A stretch of 64,000 bases of DNA. Origin: Carex sylvatica. Taxonomy: Eukaryota > Streptophyta > Magnoliopsida > Poales > Cyperaceae. The stretch's first letter is position 1; each line of letters starts with the position of its first letter. A program made the translations under genes and the position numbers. The stretch is taken from positions 124,001 through 188,000 of the forward strand of contig CAXKVR010000015.1 of assembly GCA_964058845.1 (NCBI GenBank), in the 5' to 3' direction. Positions 37,311-50,400 of this stretch are shown here, in pieces. The notes beneath the pieces were generated by a model that was given only the letters and a program-made list of their open reading frames with translations, made no database searches and was not told the origin of the DNA.

Positions 37311-39078
37311 GGTCACGTCCTGCTTCGGGCCCAAACACAGCAAGCCCAAAATCTGAGATTTTGGCGTTCCATTTTTCATCTATCAGTATGTTTGATGACT
37401 TGATATCACGGTGGATGATTCGTGGTTTGGCATACTGGTGCAGGTATTCAATTCCTCTTGCTGCATCAAGCAAGACCTTCAATCTCAGTTTCCAGGAATA
37501 GAAAAGCACGGTCGTCGACTTCATTCGCCAGTTTCTTGGGTGAATGTGCCTGTGAAGATCTTTGTTTAGCATAAATTCAAAGACACAAAGAGGCTCATTG
37601 CTTTCTGTGCAGTAACCGATGAGACTGACAACATTCACATGGCAGGTTGTGGCAAGAGTTTCCAGCTCTGCTTTGAAGCAAGACTCCCAACCTGAATTTG
37701 TGGTGTAACAGAGCTTCACTGCCACCAGGCTGCCATCAGAAAGCTGGCGACGGTACACTATACCAAAGCCCCCACAACCTAGCAGAGAATCCTTGGAGAA
37801 ATTATTAGTTGCATTCTTGAGCTCATTGAAGCTGAATACCTTCACATTGTTCAAGGCTGGGAAAGTGAGCTCAGTTGGAATGCACTTATTTTTGTTTTGC
37901 CTTAACGTCAACCATTTATAACAGACATTCATACCAATACCGACTATGGCAAATACTATACCAAAAATGACATAAACAAACCACCATTTTCCCTGTGAAG
38001 GAGCGTGCGGCATTTCAATTATTGCCGAAATTGGGCAAGAGTCCTTTGTACCAGTGTCAGACCTCGTACAAATAAAACCTGATCCACTGCACAGATTCCC
38101 TGAGTTGTGAAAAAACCCGCAAGAACGAAAGGTCTCGTCTGGCAAAGAACCACCAGGTAGGATTTTTATAGATACCGACCGGTTTGTTCCATTCAAGCCC
38201 CAACATGCTCCATTAAAAAAATGACCTGTTGTCAAGCCACTCATAAGATTGCCTCCTGCAGCTAAGAACTCAAATCCTGTACTGCCCATTGGAAAGTACG
38301 AACCGTACCGGCCCCAACAAACAGCCATCCAATTTTTTCTCCTAATTGCACAGGTGTGGCTCCCCCGTATGGCAAAGCTTGTGAACTCAAAAGCCTCACC
38401 AGACTGCACATTCAATTTTTTTCCAGTACATATAAGATCGCCAGTCATGTTCAGACCACACATGGGGCCCCCACCTGCAATCATACGTCTCATTTATACA
38501 CCAGCTAAATTCCTCTGAATCAATTTTGCACCGGATCCCCAGCCGGGAACAATGTAGGCCTCATAAATCCCACATGTGAAAATATCTCCTGAGGTGAGGG
38601 AATGGGACTCACCATAAACCAATGTAGGGAAGTTGCACGGGGGTCGGGCATGATAATTGCAGCCATATGATCTCCAACAAAGGATCTTCAACCAATCTCT
38701 ATGGATCGACTCCAGGTGTCGACTTCCGACTGAAGTTTCACTCAGCACTGTGGGCCCAAAGAAGACGCACTTGATTAGTTGGCAAAAGGAGGTGTCTCCC
38801 GACCTAAGACTGTAAATGAAGTTGTGGCCACTCGGAATGGAATTGATCGACAGTGTAGTATCTATCTGAAAGGAACCGTTCAAGTCAGCTGATTCTTGAA
38901 ATTCTGGGCATTCGATGCTATGCTGTTGTGAACCGGCAATGATGCCACAGACAGTGCTGGTCGCCTGTCTGATTGCTAGGGTGGTAGAGGTGGAGTCCAC
39001 GATGCGGTGAGAGGTGGCCATAAGGAGTACAAGAGAGAAAAATATAGCACGGAGGAGAAGCAATATTGAAGGAGCCAT
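37258..39078 (-). pseudogene. CRINKLY4-related (CCR-type) receptor kinase, broken
   Basis: Plasma-membrane serine/threonine receptor-kinase family with an RCC1-like Cys/Gly-rich ectodomain. In one frame: signal peptide (MAPSILLLLRAIFFSLVLLM, ATG at 39078), ectodomain with CCR-like CWR/CGL/CWG motifs, a transmembrane helix (WWFVYVIFGIVFAIVGIGM), then the kinase domain with GCGGFGIVY loop, VAVK lysine, HRDIKSSN catalytic loop and SDFGLA. Two defects: an in-frame TAA at 38494-38496 inside the ectodomain, and loss of everything after GTAGYL, so the APE region and C-lobe are gone and the frame ends at TGA 37258. The missing half is not found nearby. The body is intronless, as CCR genes usually are. 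A second ATG right after the TAA (MRRMIAGG) could only give a product without signal peptide. I call it a pseudogene; a dominant-negative fragment is conceivable but unsupported. Confidence 0.85.
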
Positions 39079-39466
39079 CGACTTTCTGTGATTCTTGGAA
39101 AAACAGAGAGGGTTCTTGCTATGGAGTTCTTTACTGATGGAGAGAGCCAATTTGATGGGGGAGTGACCATAAGGAAATGCAGATGCAGTAACTGGTTTGG
39201 GCGGAGCTTTTACTTAATTTCACTTCTGTGACGTGTAAATGGATCTTTGTAGGCGAGTCGCCTCCCTTCCATTTTTAGTGAACTTAAGTAAAGTACATAA
39301 GTACATTAAAAGTGAAATTATTTCGACTTAACTCGTGTTATAACTAAATGAGCGTCCCAAGTTTACAACTCTTAACTATAAGTTTATATGGACTGATCAA
39401 TTCTCAAAAAAAAGTTTATATGGACTGATCATATATGGCTGCTTGGTTAAATAGTAAATTATTACT

Positions 39467-40035
39467 GTTATATCCCGAAATCTTAATCAATAATAAATTA
39501 GCTAATTAATAATCACGCTCAATTTTTTTTTTATTTAATTAAACGATTGTTTAATTAATATCTGAGTATATTAAAACGAAACTAAATTTCGGGAAATAAT
39601 CGATTTATAAAAGTAATATACTAATTTAAGAGTAAAACGGAATTTTAGAACTTATAAATTAACTCTGATTATTCGGAAAATTCGTAATTTGAAGGGTAAG
39701 TCTTGTTGAATTATTGCGAAAATAGTCATTTTAAATTGATATATATATATATTAATAACAAAATTAATCGAGTTCTAAATGTGAAATTCAAGTATTCGAA
39801 TTATTTGTACGAATTTGATCATAAAATTTACAAATCCTCGATTCAAAAATTTATAACCGTAACGGATTATGAACCAATAAATTGAAACCAATTTAGAACT
39901 ACAGAAATTGTTTAAACCGTCTTATCTCGATCCAGTACGAATCTTGAAGGCACATAATTCATTTATTTTGAATTAAAAAGGAGAATGGGGATTAATCTCA
40001 TTTGATAAAAGAGAATGGGGATTAATCCGTGAAGG
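39467..40035 (+). mobile_element. Truncated Del/Tekay-like LTR start
   Basis: It opens TGTTATATCCCGAAATCTTAA, very like the minus-strand start of the 4.9-kb solo LTR (TGTTATATTCC...). The following AT-rich text (ACGAAACTAAATTTCGGGA, GTAAAACGGAATTTTAGAAC) is typical of such LTRs. No 3' end or target duplication is found. Near its end AAAAGAGAATGGGGATTAATC is tandemly duplicated (about 39975-40030). Confidence 0.5.
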
Positions 40036-43000
40036 TCGCAGGTTTAGGAGAGTAGACGTTAGTGTCAAACTCCGTAAACAATTTTCGTGTCAAGTGTCTC
40101 TAAACTCTACTATTTATTTTATACTTTAATTTATAACAAAGTTATTCTAATTTTCGTTAAGAATAACTTATAGATATGCAAGAACTTTATTACTTAAGAG
40201 TAAAAATTCAAAAAAGCTCTATTCATCCTCCACTAAGTGTTTTTGAAACCAACAGTTAAGTATGTCTTTATTTTGTAAAATAAATATTTCTAGTTCAGAC
40301 GGAAACAAAAATAAATAATCATTCAAAAAATAACATGAAATCATCAATGACACTTAAGTACTTTTTCCCAAAAAAAAAATGTTGCATCCGATTGCAATTA
40401 TGTTGAATAGCCCATTTTTTATACAAAAGTAACCAAAGTTAATAAAATTCATCCAAATTAAAGTTACCAAACTCAGATTCAAATCTAAAAATTCATTCAT
40501 AATTTTATACCCACATCCGTACAAAGGGAAAATTTTGGACATTTTCTGGAGGATAATTAAGGTTTCCTCCCTTCCTCAGTTTCTTTCTTATGTACTGCTT
40601 GCTTCATGATGATTATATGAACATATAATCAACGTAAATAATCTATTTGTTAAATTACTGACATGCCAAAGTTATGATTTATTTGAGGTGTTTGATTTCA
40701 TCCTCGAACAATGTTACGCAGTAGATGAAATAATTGTACAATTGTAGATGGACTTAAAAATTGGCATCGGAAGTGTGTGTTAGTCTGTTAGACATTGAAA
40801 CTAGGCCACAGCTGGGCCCTCCTTGTCACAATATATTCCAGCCCCGAGATTCATGTCCGACTCAGATCCTAACCATGTTTTGCATTGAAAAATATGTTTT
40901 CCTACAAGTTATACGGTTAGACAATTGAATACAATACAGTATACAAAAGGGTCGGTAATTAAGCTTCGAGGCCATGGTTTTCGTTGGGATTCGCACGGTG
41001 CTCAAATCTAATGGATCAGGTAAGTTACACTTTTGATCAAAATAATCAACTGCTTATATTCTATCACTCTCTGGGACTGCAAATGAATCAAACCAAATCA
41101 AATTTACTCTAATTTGAGTTTGAATTTGAATAAGATTCGAATCAAAGATTTTATTTGTTTCAGAAAGAACTTCAACCGAATGAGTTAATAGCGAATTTTT
41201 TTTCGAATCGAAGTCAATCGAATCACCTACGAGCATGTTTGGCAGCCCTACCGCTCTTAGATATTTTTTGAAAATTGGATAGCTTAAACTAAGTATTGCA
41301 TTGAATCTTATCTGATCATATCAGGTACCTATTTGTACCTATTTGATTTTGCACTGAGCCACTGGCGTTGCTCTAATTTGAACGGTACATGTTAATTTGA
41401 GATTTGAATCTAAATAGTTGACGAATCAATTTAGAACGAACTATATCCAATTTGAGTTTGAGTTTGAGTAAGATTCAAACCGAACTGGTTTGATTTCATA
41501 ACGACCTTCTATCGGAACGAGTTAATTGCAAAAAATTTCCGAATCAAAATCAATCGAATTACGAACTACGAGCTTTTTTGGCAGTCGTAATCTATGTGAT
41601 GTTTTTTGGATGTCTAAGGCAAGTCTAAATTATTCGTATTTAACGAAAGTTTAAAGTTAAGAAGATTCTATTTATTTTACTGATAACAGATTCTACACAG
41701 AATAATTTAAATCACATGAACTTGTATAATGTAGTATATGGAATTTGAATTCAAAGTTCTCGCACATGCCACACCATTATATAAATTAGAAGCAAACATG
41801 AGAGTCATCATAAAATTTTGTATTTGGTCACTGAAATGAGCTAAATTTTTTATCTTTCGTTTTAGTCCTCAATTGAATAAAATAAATAAAAGGTGTAGCG
41901 AAATTTCTCCCAAAACATATTGGATTCAAATCCGAATTACAACCACGCTAGCTGTACGGATGAAAATGAAAAATAAAGCTCATTTTTTCCTCTTTAAACA
42001 CATTGTTTTTTAAGGAGCGAGTAATGAAAGAGCACCAATAGCGCCACCGTCTCGGCACCACCTATGCATAGAATTATCTAGCAGTTGTGATGATATCCAG
42101 GTCAAATTCCCTTAGACGAGGTTTATTGAATCAGCTAATTTATATGCTAATAAAGTGGGGCATAAGTCTCAAAGATAATTTCTGTTATATTGAAATGGAT
42201 CTTGCAAGTGATTGCAAATAGCAAACTCTTATTTTCTCTCAATTTCTGTTATTTTGACATGGATTTGGTAAGTTAGACAATAACATAACTACAATCTCCG
42301 GCCAGCAAAGAAAATAGGCTACTCAGGCATCCACAAAAATGAGTGAATTTGATGCAAAATTTGACAGATAAAAAAAAATTGAGAGAAAAAACTAACAAAA
42401 ACAAAAAAAATGAAAATTGGTATTCGAACATAAGCAAAACAGCAGAGAAAGTGCATATAAGCAATTTGATGTAAAATGTCAGCCTACAGTGAGGAGGGTG
42501 TTTCTCAAATAAAAAATGGCAATAAGACAGGTGTCGGGAAGAAATAAATATTGGAAACAAAAATTATTGGTCGAATTCAACATGATAGTAAGAAATTGAG
42601 CTTGAAGAAGCTGGAGCAACCATTCAAGTCCTACGTAGATCCTAGAACACAGGTTGAAGAATTGAACTAGGACCAGATAAGGTCAGAAAAAGTTGTAGTT
42701 CAAATCACATCCAATTCAAAAAAATATCGACGTTCTTTATAGAACTATGAACGTGCTCTAACGGAAAAAAAAAATAGAAAAATCAAATCGAAAATATGAT
42801 TTTTTTTCTCGAAAAAAAGAAATGTGTGGATCCAAAATATCATAATTTTGTAATAGGAATCATTAACGTGTACGTTAACGGAAAAATAAAAAAATAAAAT
42901 AATAAAAGGTTGGGGTGTGGCTAAGCACGCATGACACGTGCTACTTACCTCAGGACTCAGCATGAGTGGTAAATTTCTCAGTTAAGATATGAACTATATG

Positions 43001-43600
43001 TGCATACCGCACATACTCAACTGGAGCCCAGAGGAATCCAGGATGTGGTTGCATACGACCACATTTAATCTATTAGGAAGAAACTATTTAAAACACTGAA
43101 TTACTGTAAACTATTCTTTGTGGGATTAATTACTGAAACTAAACCGGACTGTATGCACTATGTTTAGCTCTTAGATACTGATCCGCTATAAATGACACTT
43201 TTTCAATGATTTCGTACCGGCCGCTTGATTTCCAAATTTTGCTATTAGAACTTAAATATCTTTGTATTCGGCCGAATAGCTAAGCCCATGAAATTTCCCA
43301 ATATATTAGGGCTTTTAAATTTGATGCTAATTCAATTATTCCGTTTAACAGGACAGATTCTGTTTAACAAGCAAAAGGAGTAAAACACAACTATTGTGTT
43401 CCATTTTTCTAATCTTATTTTAGATTTAAAAATCTTTAACAATGATATTTTTGACACTTCGACAATTTCATGCTTATTTTCTGAGCGTATGTGTTTACAG
43501 GTTATGATTTATTCATGCTTTAAGAGCTAGAAAAACGCCTCTCTTTTTTTTTTCTTTTATAAAGAACAACTATGAATTCAAGAGTTCACAATATAATCCG
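40036..43600. other. Non-coding with old repeats
   Basis: No gene. Two diverged copies of a roughly 170-bp repeat lie at 41080-41250 and 41440-41600 (CAATTTGAGTTTGA, GAGTTAAT(A/T)GC, AATCAATCGAAT, TTTGGCAG). 42690-42965 resembles the pieces around 3.96-4.34 and 4.84-4.90 kb (CTAAGCACGCATGACACGTG, CTTACCTCAG). Confidence 0.45.
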
Positions 43601-43879
43601 AACACATTCTTGTGCTCAATGGTTTCGTTTTGTATTTCGGAACATTTAATTCATTAAAATTACTAAATACATGTAATATTGACATATTGTGCATGAAACG
43701 AGATCCTGGCTAAAAATTGAAATAATTATTTATTTCATAAAAAAAAATTATTACCTGAAATTGAAATCGTGAAAAATCGAGCTGAAACGAAGAATCTTAA
43801 CTCTTACGCACAATTCTAAAGTCTAAACTGAGAAGAATCAACCAAGTCAGAAGAGCAACCACTCTGATGCAAGTAACCT

Positions 43880-44475
43880 TTTGAGCCAATCCCAAAATAC
43901 CCTCTTTTTATATCCTTTTTGCTTAAAAAAAAAAAAAACTAATATTTAAAAGGTTACATTTTTATAAAAATCACTAAAATAAATTGTATATTTCTTTAAT
44001 TGAACATATGCAGTACAAATTTTTTTTTTTTTTTGAAAATCTTCGCAGAGATTGCAAAGTCGTGAGGGAAAATCGAACTCTCGACCTTTGAGTACAACAA
44101 CTCTAAGACATTTTTCTAGCCAATTATGTTACCTCTCTTTTCTGATGCATTACAAATATTATATTTATCTTTTTTACTTACGTACAGTCTCTAAAATAAT
44201 AGTCGTGAATTAATTGGACGTTTCAGATTAAGACCATATTCTATTCTAGAACTTTAATTGATGAATCATCTCCAGTACCCAAAATGCCAATATTGATGAA
44301 ATCGATCGAACCGCATTTTTCCTAATACAATTGCTTTAACAGACCACTATTTATATCCAGTTCATGTAATTTTTTTTTTTTTTGGTCTCATTCCATCACA
44401 AAACCCTGATAGTTGCTCCCTTAATTACATAAATATATCTTCAGGTTGCAGTGGATTGAACCTTTAATTACTTTG
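43880..44475 (+). repeat. F-box 3'-flank repeat (unit 2)
   Basis: Colinear with 9640-10210 and 56580-56740: CCCTC-TTTTATATC, AAAAGGTTA-ATTTTT, CTAAAATAAATTG, TCGTGAATTAA, then GATGAATCATCTCCAG and CAGTGGATTGAACCTTTA. Placed about 2.2 kb before copy A. Confidence 0.7.
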
Positions 44476-44544
44476 AGACACCATATTCAAACATAAAGCA
44501 AAGGAGGAAGTGTACAGTTTTGAGTCTCTCTCTCCAGGTTCATG

Positions 44545-44551
44545 ACCACCA

Positions 44552-44587
<36 letters not shown>

Positions 44588-44588
44588 C
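44545..44588. repeat. (CCA)n(CAT)n microsatellite
   Basis: ACCACCACC units pass into CATCATCAT. Simple-sequence open frames on the minus strand here (runs of D, G and V) are artefacts of this repeat. Confidence 0.95.
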
Positions 44589-44599
44589 AATAATAGTAG

Positions 44600-46356
44600 T
44601 ACGTAGTGTAGTAGTAGTAATATAGTAAAAATAATAATAATGAAAAAAGAAAGAAATAAAAAATTGCCTCATTTAAAAGTTTTGAAATAGGAAAAGTATC
44701 AATAAGTTTTTGTTGCGGTGAGGTTTTTGTTTGTCTCATATTTTCTAATGTAAAAAGTAAACAATTCATTTAATCAAACACGTGCGTTTTATTTTGGAAA
44801 TAATCTAAATAAATTATTCTGGAGGTAAGAGTGAATTCATTTAGGTAGAATGGTAAAAACTAAAAAACTAAAAGTACGAGTTTAAATGTATTTGGTATTT
44901 TTGAAGTGGTTTTATGTCTAGGTCGTATTGGAAATTGTACAAGGATTGCATTTTGGGGTTACTGTACGTAACAATTCAATGACATTTAAAATAAAGGTGT
45001 GCGTAGTTGTTTTTATTTTAGTACCTTAAATATGTTTATAATTTTAATATTTTGATGACTTTAATTTAAAATTTTTAAATTTAAAAACGAATCCTTTAAT
45101 TATATTGCAATCTACATCGTTTAATGAAAACATTTAAAAACAAGATATGTCGATCTGTTTAGATTGACATTAAAAGATTGTATTTTATCTCGATGTTGCA
45201 ATTTTTTAGATATTGTTTTCTTCAGTGTGTTATCCTTATTAAGATAATGTCAAAATACGCACCATGGTTTTTTTACGTAGATATAGAGGGAGTTTTATAA
45301 ATCTAATGATCTAGCTAGTGGCTCTACTTTGTTTTTTGGATTTTAAATTTTTTATTACGAAGAATTAAAAATTTAATAATGGATGTATATATGAAGACTA
45401 AACATATTTCAACCCTCCACTGTTTAATTTGATTGATAGATGAAAGTCCAAATTAAGTATTATATAAGGATCTATAGACAGTAGGACATTAATTATAAAT
45501 AACTGTCTGTCGATTTTTTATGAATTTAATTAATAGCCTCAACAAATTAATTTGTACAACCCACTGAACAAGATCAATTTTAAAATGAAATTTGTTTATT
45601 CATTTGGCAGATTATTCATATTGTTTTTTATAAGATTTTTATGGATAACTTTTTTTGTTGGCTCACAAGTAGTGATACGGTAACAATAGAAAACCGTTTA
45701 CTTAGAGTATGAATTAGAATATTTTATATATGATAAAGTTATTAGCAATATTTTTTGTGCCTTGTTAGGAGATCAAATTTAATTTAGATGAGGCGTGCAT
45801 GAAAAGAGTCCATAATATTTAGAAAATGAAAATAAATACATGACCTAGTTAAATAAAGCAAGAGTTCAGAAAACTATTATCACCGAAAATATATAAAGAG
45901 AGAATAACAAATTAGGTCTGCCTTGCTTGTACATTAATCTATACTTAATTGTGTTCATTTTATTTTATGGATGAAATCTTGATGTATTAATGATTCAAAA
46001 GACTGCCATCTTTTTCCGGGAGCTACAGATATTTTTTTCATGAAATGGTTTAGTCGATTTAACGAGTTCTAAGTATCTTTATTCAAAAAATGAGTTCAAA
46101 GTATATTGTGAAAAATATCTAACAATTTGAAATTCGATGGGTAAAATATTAAATATAAAATTTTCAAAGAAAAAGATTTAAAAAGCTAACATTTGATGAG
46201 TATACAGTACTGGTATAATAAAGTACTGCTCATTAATTAGATCAATCTATACGTGATTTAAACTTTCAAGATGACACTCCGCTACACGACTAATTCAGTA
46301 AAATAAAAAAATTATTTGAGATCAGTGTTAATAAGTTCATCTTAAAGGGTTTTACA
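44600..46356. other. Non-coding stretch
   Basis: No gene. 45300-45560 is a diverged copy of 52390-52640 (ATTACGAAGAATTAAAA, TGGATGTATATA, AAGGATCTATAGACAGT, AATTGTCTGTCG-like), so the flank of the A unit shares sequence with the flank of copy C. Confidence 0.55.
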
Positions 46357-46639
46357 TGCGATATTGAACAAATAGTCTGACTTTCAATCAAATGCACCGA
46401 AAAAATAATATGCCAACAGTATAAGCACCGGACACGTTTAAGACTATGCCACGCACCGACTATTCTCGACATCTTTTATTTTTGGTAAATAATGAAAGGG
46501 TATTGGCCGTCTGAACTTTCAGACAAAGGGTTGTGTAATAATTAATTTATCTTACAAGGTTTAAAGTGCAAAAGATCAATCACCTTAAATGGCAGAATAG
46601 CACTTTTTGTTAGCGTGTCATCCTTTTCCAATTCCATCA

Positions 46640-47463
46640 CACGTTCTCTCTCAACTCAAGGGTTTTAAGAACTCTCTCTCGAGAGTTTAGCAGAAGTCGC
46701 AGACCTCTCTTTCTCTCAAGATCAAGAAGGATTTTAGTAGAAGCCGCAAAAGAAAAGATTAGTGCTTTTGCCACTCTTTCTCTCCCAATCAAGGTTTAGA
46801 GGTTAGGTAAATTTCTCTCTCTCTATCCCTTATCAACGTTTCTGTCTGAATCTCGTCTAATAGTTACAGCTAATGATCCTTCTTTCTCGAAAATCTGTGG
46901 TCCTGTGAACCAATTTATATTTACCTGAATTCCCCTAAAATCAAAGAAAGCGCGACTTTTTTCTTGGCGCCAAATGTTAAATTTTCGTAATCAAAGCAAA
47001 AATAAATTCGCACTGACTAATTCCCCCCTCCTCTTTCGTTTGGAAAGAAAGTTTGCTATTTTAAGAAATTCTTTCTCTAGGTTTAATTTAAATAATAATA
47101 ACTTGGGGTTTGTCTAAATTTCTCTGTTTTTTATCTTTAGATTTAGCGCTTAAGCAATTTCTTTCTCTAAATGTAGAGGAACAGCCCCCCTATTTTTATT
47201 TACCCAAAAATGATGCCAGTTTACAGAATTGGGGTTTATGTAAACATTTTTAGTTCCAGTCTTTAAATGACGGTATTAATGTATTATAATAGTATGCAAA
47301 TAGGGTCTATGTGAACAAAGGTGTATGGGTATATCCAGGGGAGACTTCTCCCAGGATTTTTGTTTTTGTATTTTTCATTGTCGTAGCTCATGTTAACATT
47401 TCATTCTTTTTAGGATACTGAAATAGTTCTATGATTCAGATTTGCTAAAAAGGAGAGAAAACC
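46640..47463 (+). promoter_or_regulatory. Leader, leader intron and uORF of copy A
   Basis: A CT-rich untranslated first exon ends at the donor GTTAG|GTAAAT (46806/46807). The leader intron closes at TTCTTTTTAG (47413). The second leader segment contains a five-codon uORF, ATG ATT CAG ATT TGC TAA (47431-47448), 15 bases before the coding ATG, which has a strong context (AAACCATGGCT). Within the first exon a roughly 50-bp unit (AG...TAGCAGAAGTCGCA / TAGTAGAAGCCGCA) is repeated. Confidence 0.55.
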
Positions 47464-50400
47464 ATGGCTGAAAAAGGAGATGAAAGACAGCATACTAATC
47501 CTAGACTACGGGAGACTCTAGCTTCAACAGAAGGAGCGCATCGTCAGAAAGAGCCTGATCCTCTCTCATGGAACCGGTCTAGGAGGATGTCTTCTCCGGG
47601 CAGTAGCAGCAGGTTCATTATTTTTTTTTATGTTTTTATGTTGTGTTTGGTATGCTCTACCTTGTTTACTCACATGAAGCACTAACCAAGCTGTGCAATT
47701 ATTTTTGTTTTGGTAGAAATGTTTGAAGAAGTTCTACAAGCCGTGGAGGTGATTTGAGGCAACTTCTTAACAGAGGGATAAACTGGATAGAAGAGTCTCT
47801 ATCTCCTCTACACTGCATTCAAGATAGCTTTTATTACGAGTGTTTTTGCAAATTTCACCTTAGGTACTTCCGACGAAATAGAGAACCTGACTGCGATCTT
47901 TGGAGGGTTTCATGGAGCATTGACAAGAAGCAAGCTGCTACAAATCCTAGATGCTTGACTCTATGTTCTGGAAGAGAAGCTTTCCGACTTGACTGGTATG
48001 ATGCAATCATGAAATATCACCTTTTAAACAGTTGAGACATAATCTATTGGTACCATAACAGTCAGTAGTGAATGAATTTCAGTAAAAGTTGGTTACAACC
48101 TGAATTTTTAAGTCAGCACATGTAAGAACGATGCTGTGGAATGATATTTGGTGTAATGTAACAATTATTTGTTTACTTATTCTTTTGTATATCTACGAAA
48201 CGTCAAATATGTTGTCTAATGCAGGGGAGAAAGAGGAGAGTCCAGTGCAGGGAGACTGACATATCATCCTGTTTCAACCGATTCACATTTAAATTATCAT
48301 AACCGGTACTCTAATTAGTTGTTTTGTATTGTTTTGTTAGACTTCCACTCTTCCTTTTCTTCGTGTATTCTGTGTAGATGTTTTGTTTGATCTAGATTCA
48401 AGGTCAATGCTAAACCTCTGTATCAAATCTGTAATATTTTATTTATTTATTTACTATTATTCAAAGCAGGGCTGAAAGGAATCCAGGCAACGAGAGGCCC
48501 AGTGATTCGCTGAAAGAGGACTCTGCCCGTCACCTTTTACCTAATCGTGGCTCCAACAAGTATGTTGTTTCTCCTACAGATAGAACTTGCAACAAATTTA
48601 TTTATTACTAATTTGATTCTTGCGACAAACTTACTGATCAGCAGTCAGTAATTGTGAATACATATTTGCTTCAGATAATTCTTCTATTTACTCTAATATA
48701 AGGGTCCTTTAATTTACTCAAAATCACAATTTGTGCCCTCAGTATGGCAGCGCCCTTACAGATACCAATGACTAATGATAACCAATAAATGGACAAAGGA
48801 TTGATTAATGGCAATCAATAAATAAACTAATTTGTGTAATCGGTATCAATTGAATAATTAATTAGATTAGAAGAACAATACTTGCTGCTGGTTCAAATCC
48901 GTATTATCCTTATTATCAATTGAATAAATAATTAGATTAAAAGAATTATACTTGGATGTTATTCTTTGCTAGAATGTATATTAGTAATTTATTTTTAATT
49001 ATCTGATATATATTCATATCCGTATTCGTATTCATCCGATATCCTATACGAATTTGTATCCATTTAATATCTGATCTGTATCCGAGACTATCCGTAAATT
49101 ATAACGGATAACAGTTTGATCACTATCTGATCCATATCCGACTTTTTACACCCCTACATACCTGCCATATTGTGCACCTTAAATACTAATGCACTGGACA
49201 AATTATGAGGTCATGACTTTGTGAGCCTAAATTACTAATGTGAGCCTTATTCCAATAATACTATCTCTTTGATCATTGACAAAATCAATATACAGTTGGA
49301 GTGGTGAGTGTAGTGCATTTAGATCGAGGGACATACACCTTTCAATTGAGGACAAACGAAAAAGAACTGCACGGGACAGTAGCCGCTCACCCGAACACAA
49401 ATGGAGAAAAACTGGACCGCATCCTGACCGGTCAAGATGCAGTGAGCGTAGTGTTTCCCCAGAAAAGAGACCGAGAAATGCTGGATGGTGCCACGGTAGG
49501 TCCAGAGGGAGTGGCAGTCCTGATTTAAGTCATCTTAGCAGGTACATTACTATGCAAAAGTAACCCAAAAGCTTGTAAATTTTCACTGCAGTCGAATATA
49601 AGCATTTCAGTTGTGTAACAATTTTATACAGATACTTGGTTGTTTCGTTGGTCAGCAGTCAGTAATTGTGAATACATGTTTGCTTCAGATTATTTTTTTA
49701 TTTTCTCTAATATAGGGGTCCTTTAATTTCGACAGCTTTTGTCTCTAGTCTGACACCCATTTCTCTCTTTGGTTTTGTAAAAAATTGAATAGGAGTCCAC
49801 AAATGAGTCCTACTGATACCAAGAAAACAAAGGACGAAAGGGAGAAAAAATTAGGCTTTTCATCTCCCAAACAAACCTTGAAGCAAACAATGTCAGCTGA
49901 GCTGGGCCAATCTGATGCAGGGCAACCCATGCCTGAAAAAGGAGAAAAGAAGCAGCCTAACCCAAGGGTACGGGGCAACTTGGCTCAAGCTCAAGGAGTG
50001 CCACCTCAGAACAATGACGGGCGGGGCCGGTCTATTAATAATGATGAGCAGAGGAAATCTGATGGGTTGGGCACATCTACTGTTCAACCCGATCCTCAAC
50101 TATCAACCTCATCTAGTAGGACGTCTTCTGGCAAAATGAAAAGGTTTAGTTCACTTAGAATTTGTTTCTTTTATGGTTTTGTGGTATGTTATAAATTTTC
50201 TAAATTTTCGAGGAGCGCCATCTGTGGACAGTTTTTTTCTTCTAAAATTTTCCTTGAAAGTTCTGACACTGTAAGCCTTAGATTGGCAACTCTAGTATGA
50301 TACACATAGTGCGATGTATACTTAGCAGTTAGACATAATCTTGTAGAGCCAAAATTACCAGAGAAAAAAAAAAAAAACTGCTCTGATCTAAGCAAAAAAT

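Noticed and set aside
39467..40035. A complete second solo LTR
   Set aside because: Only the TGTTATATCCC start is clear. I found no CA end or matching 5-bp duplication, so it is listed as truncated.
44464..44769. Frames with long runs of Asp, Gly or Val
   Set aside because: They are produced by the (CCA)n(CAT)n microsatellite.
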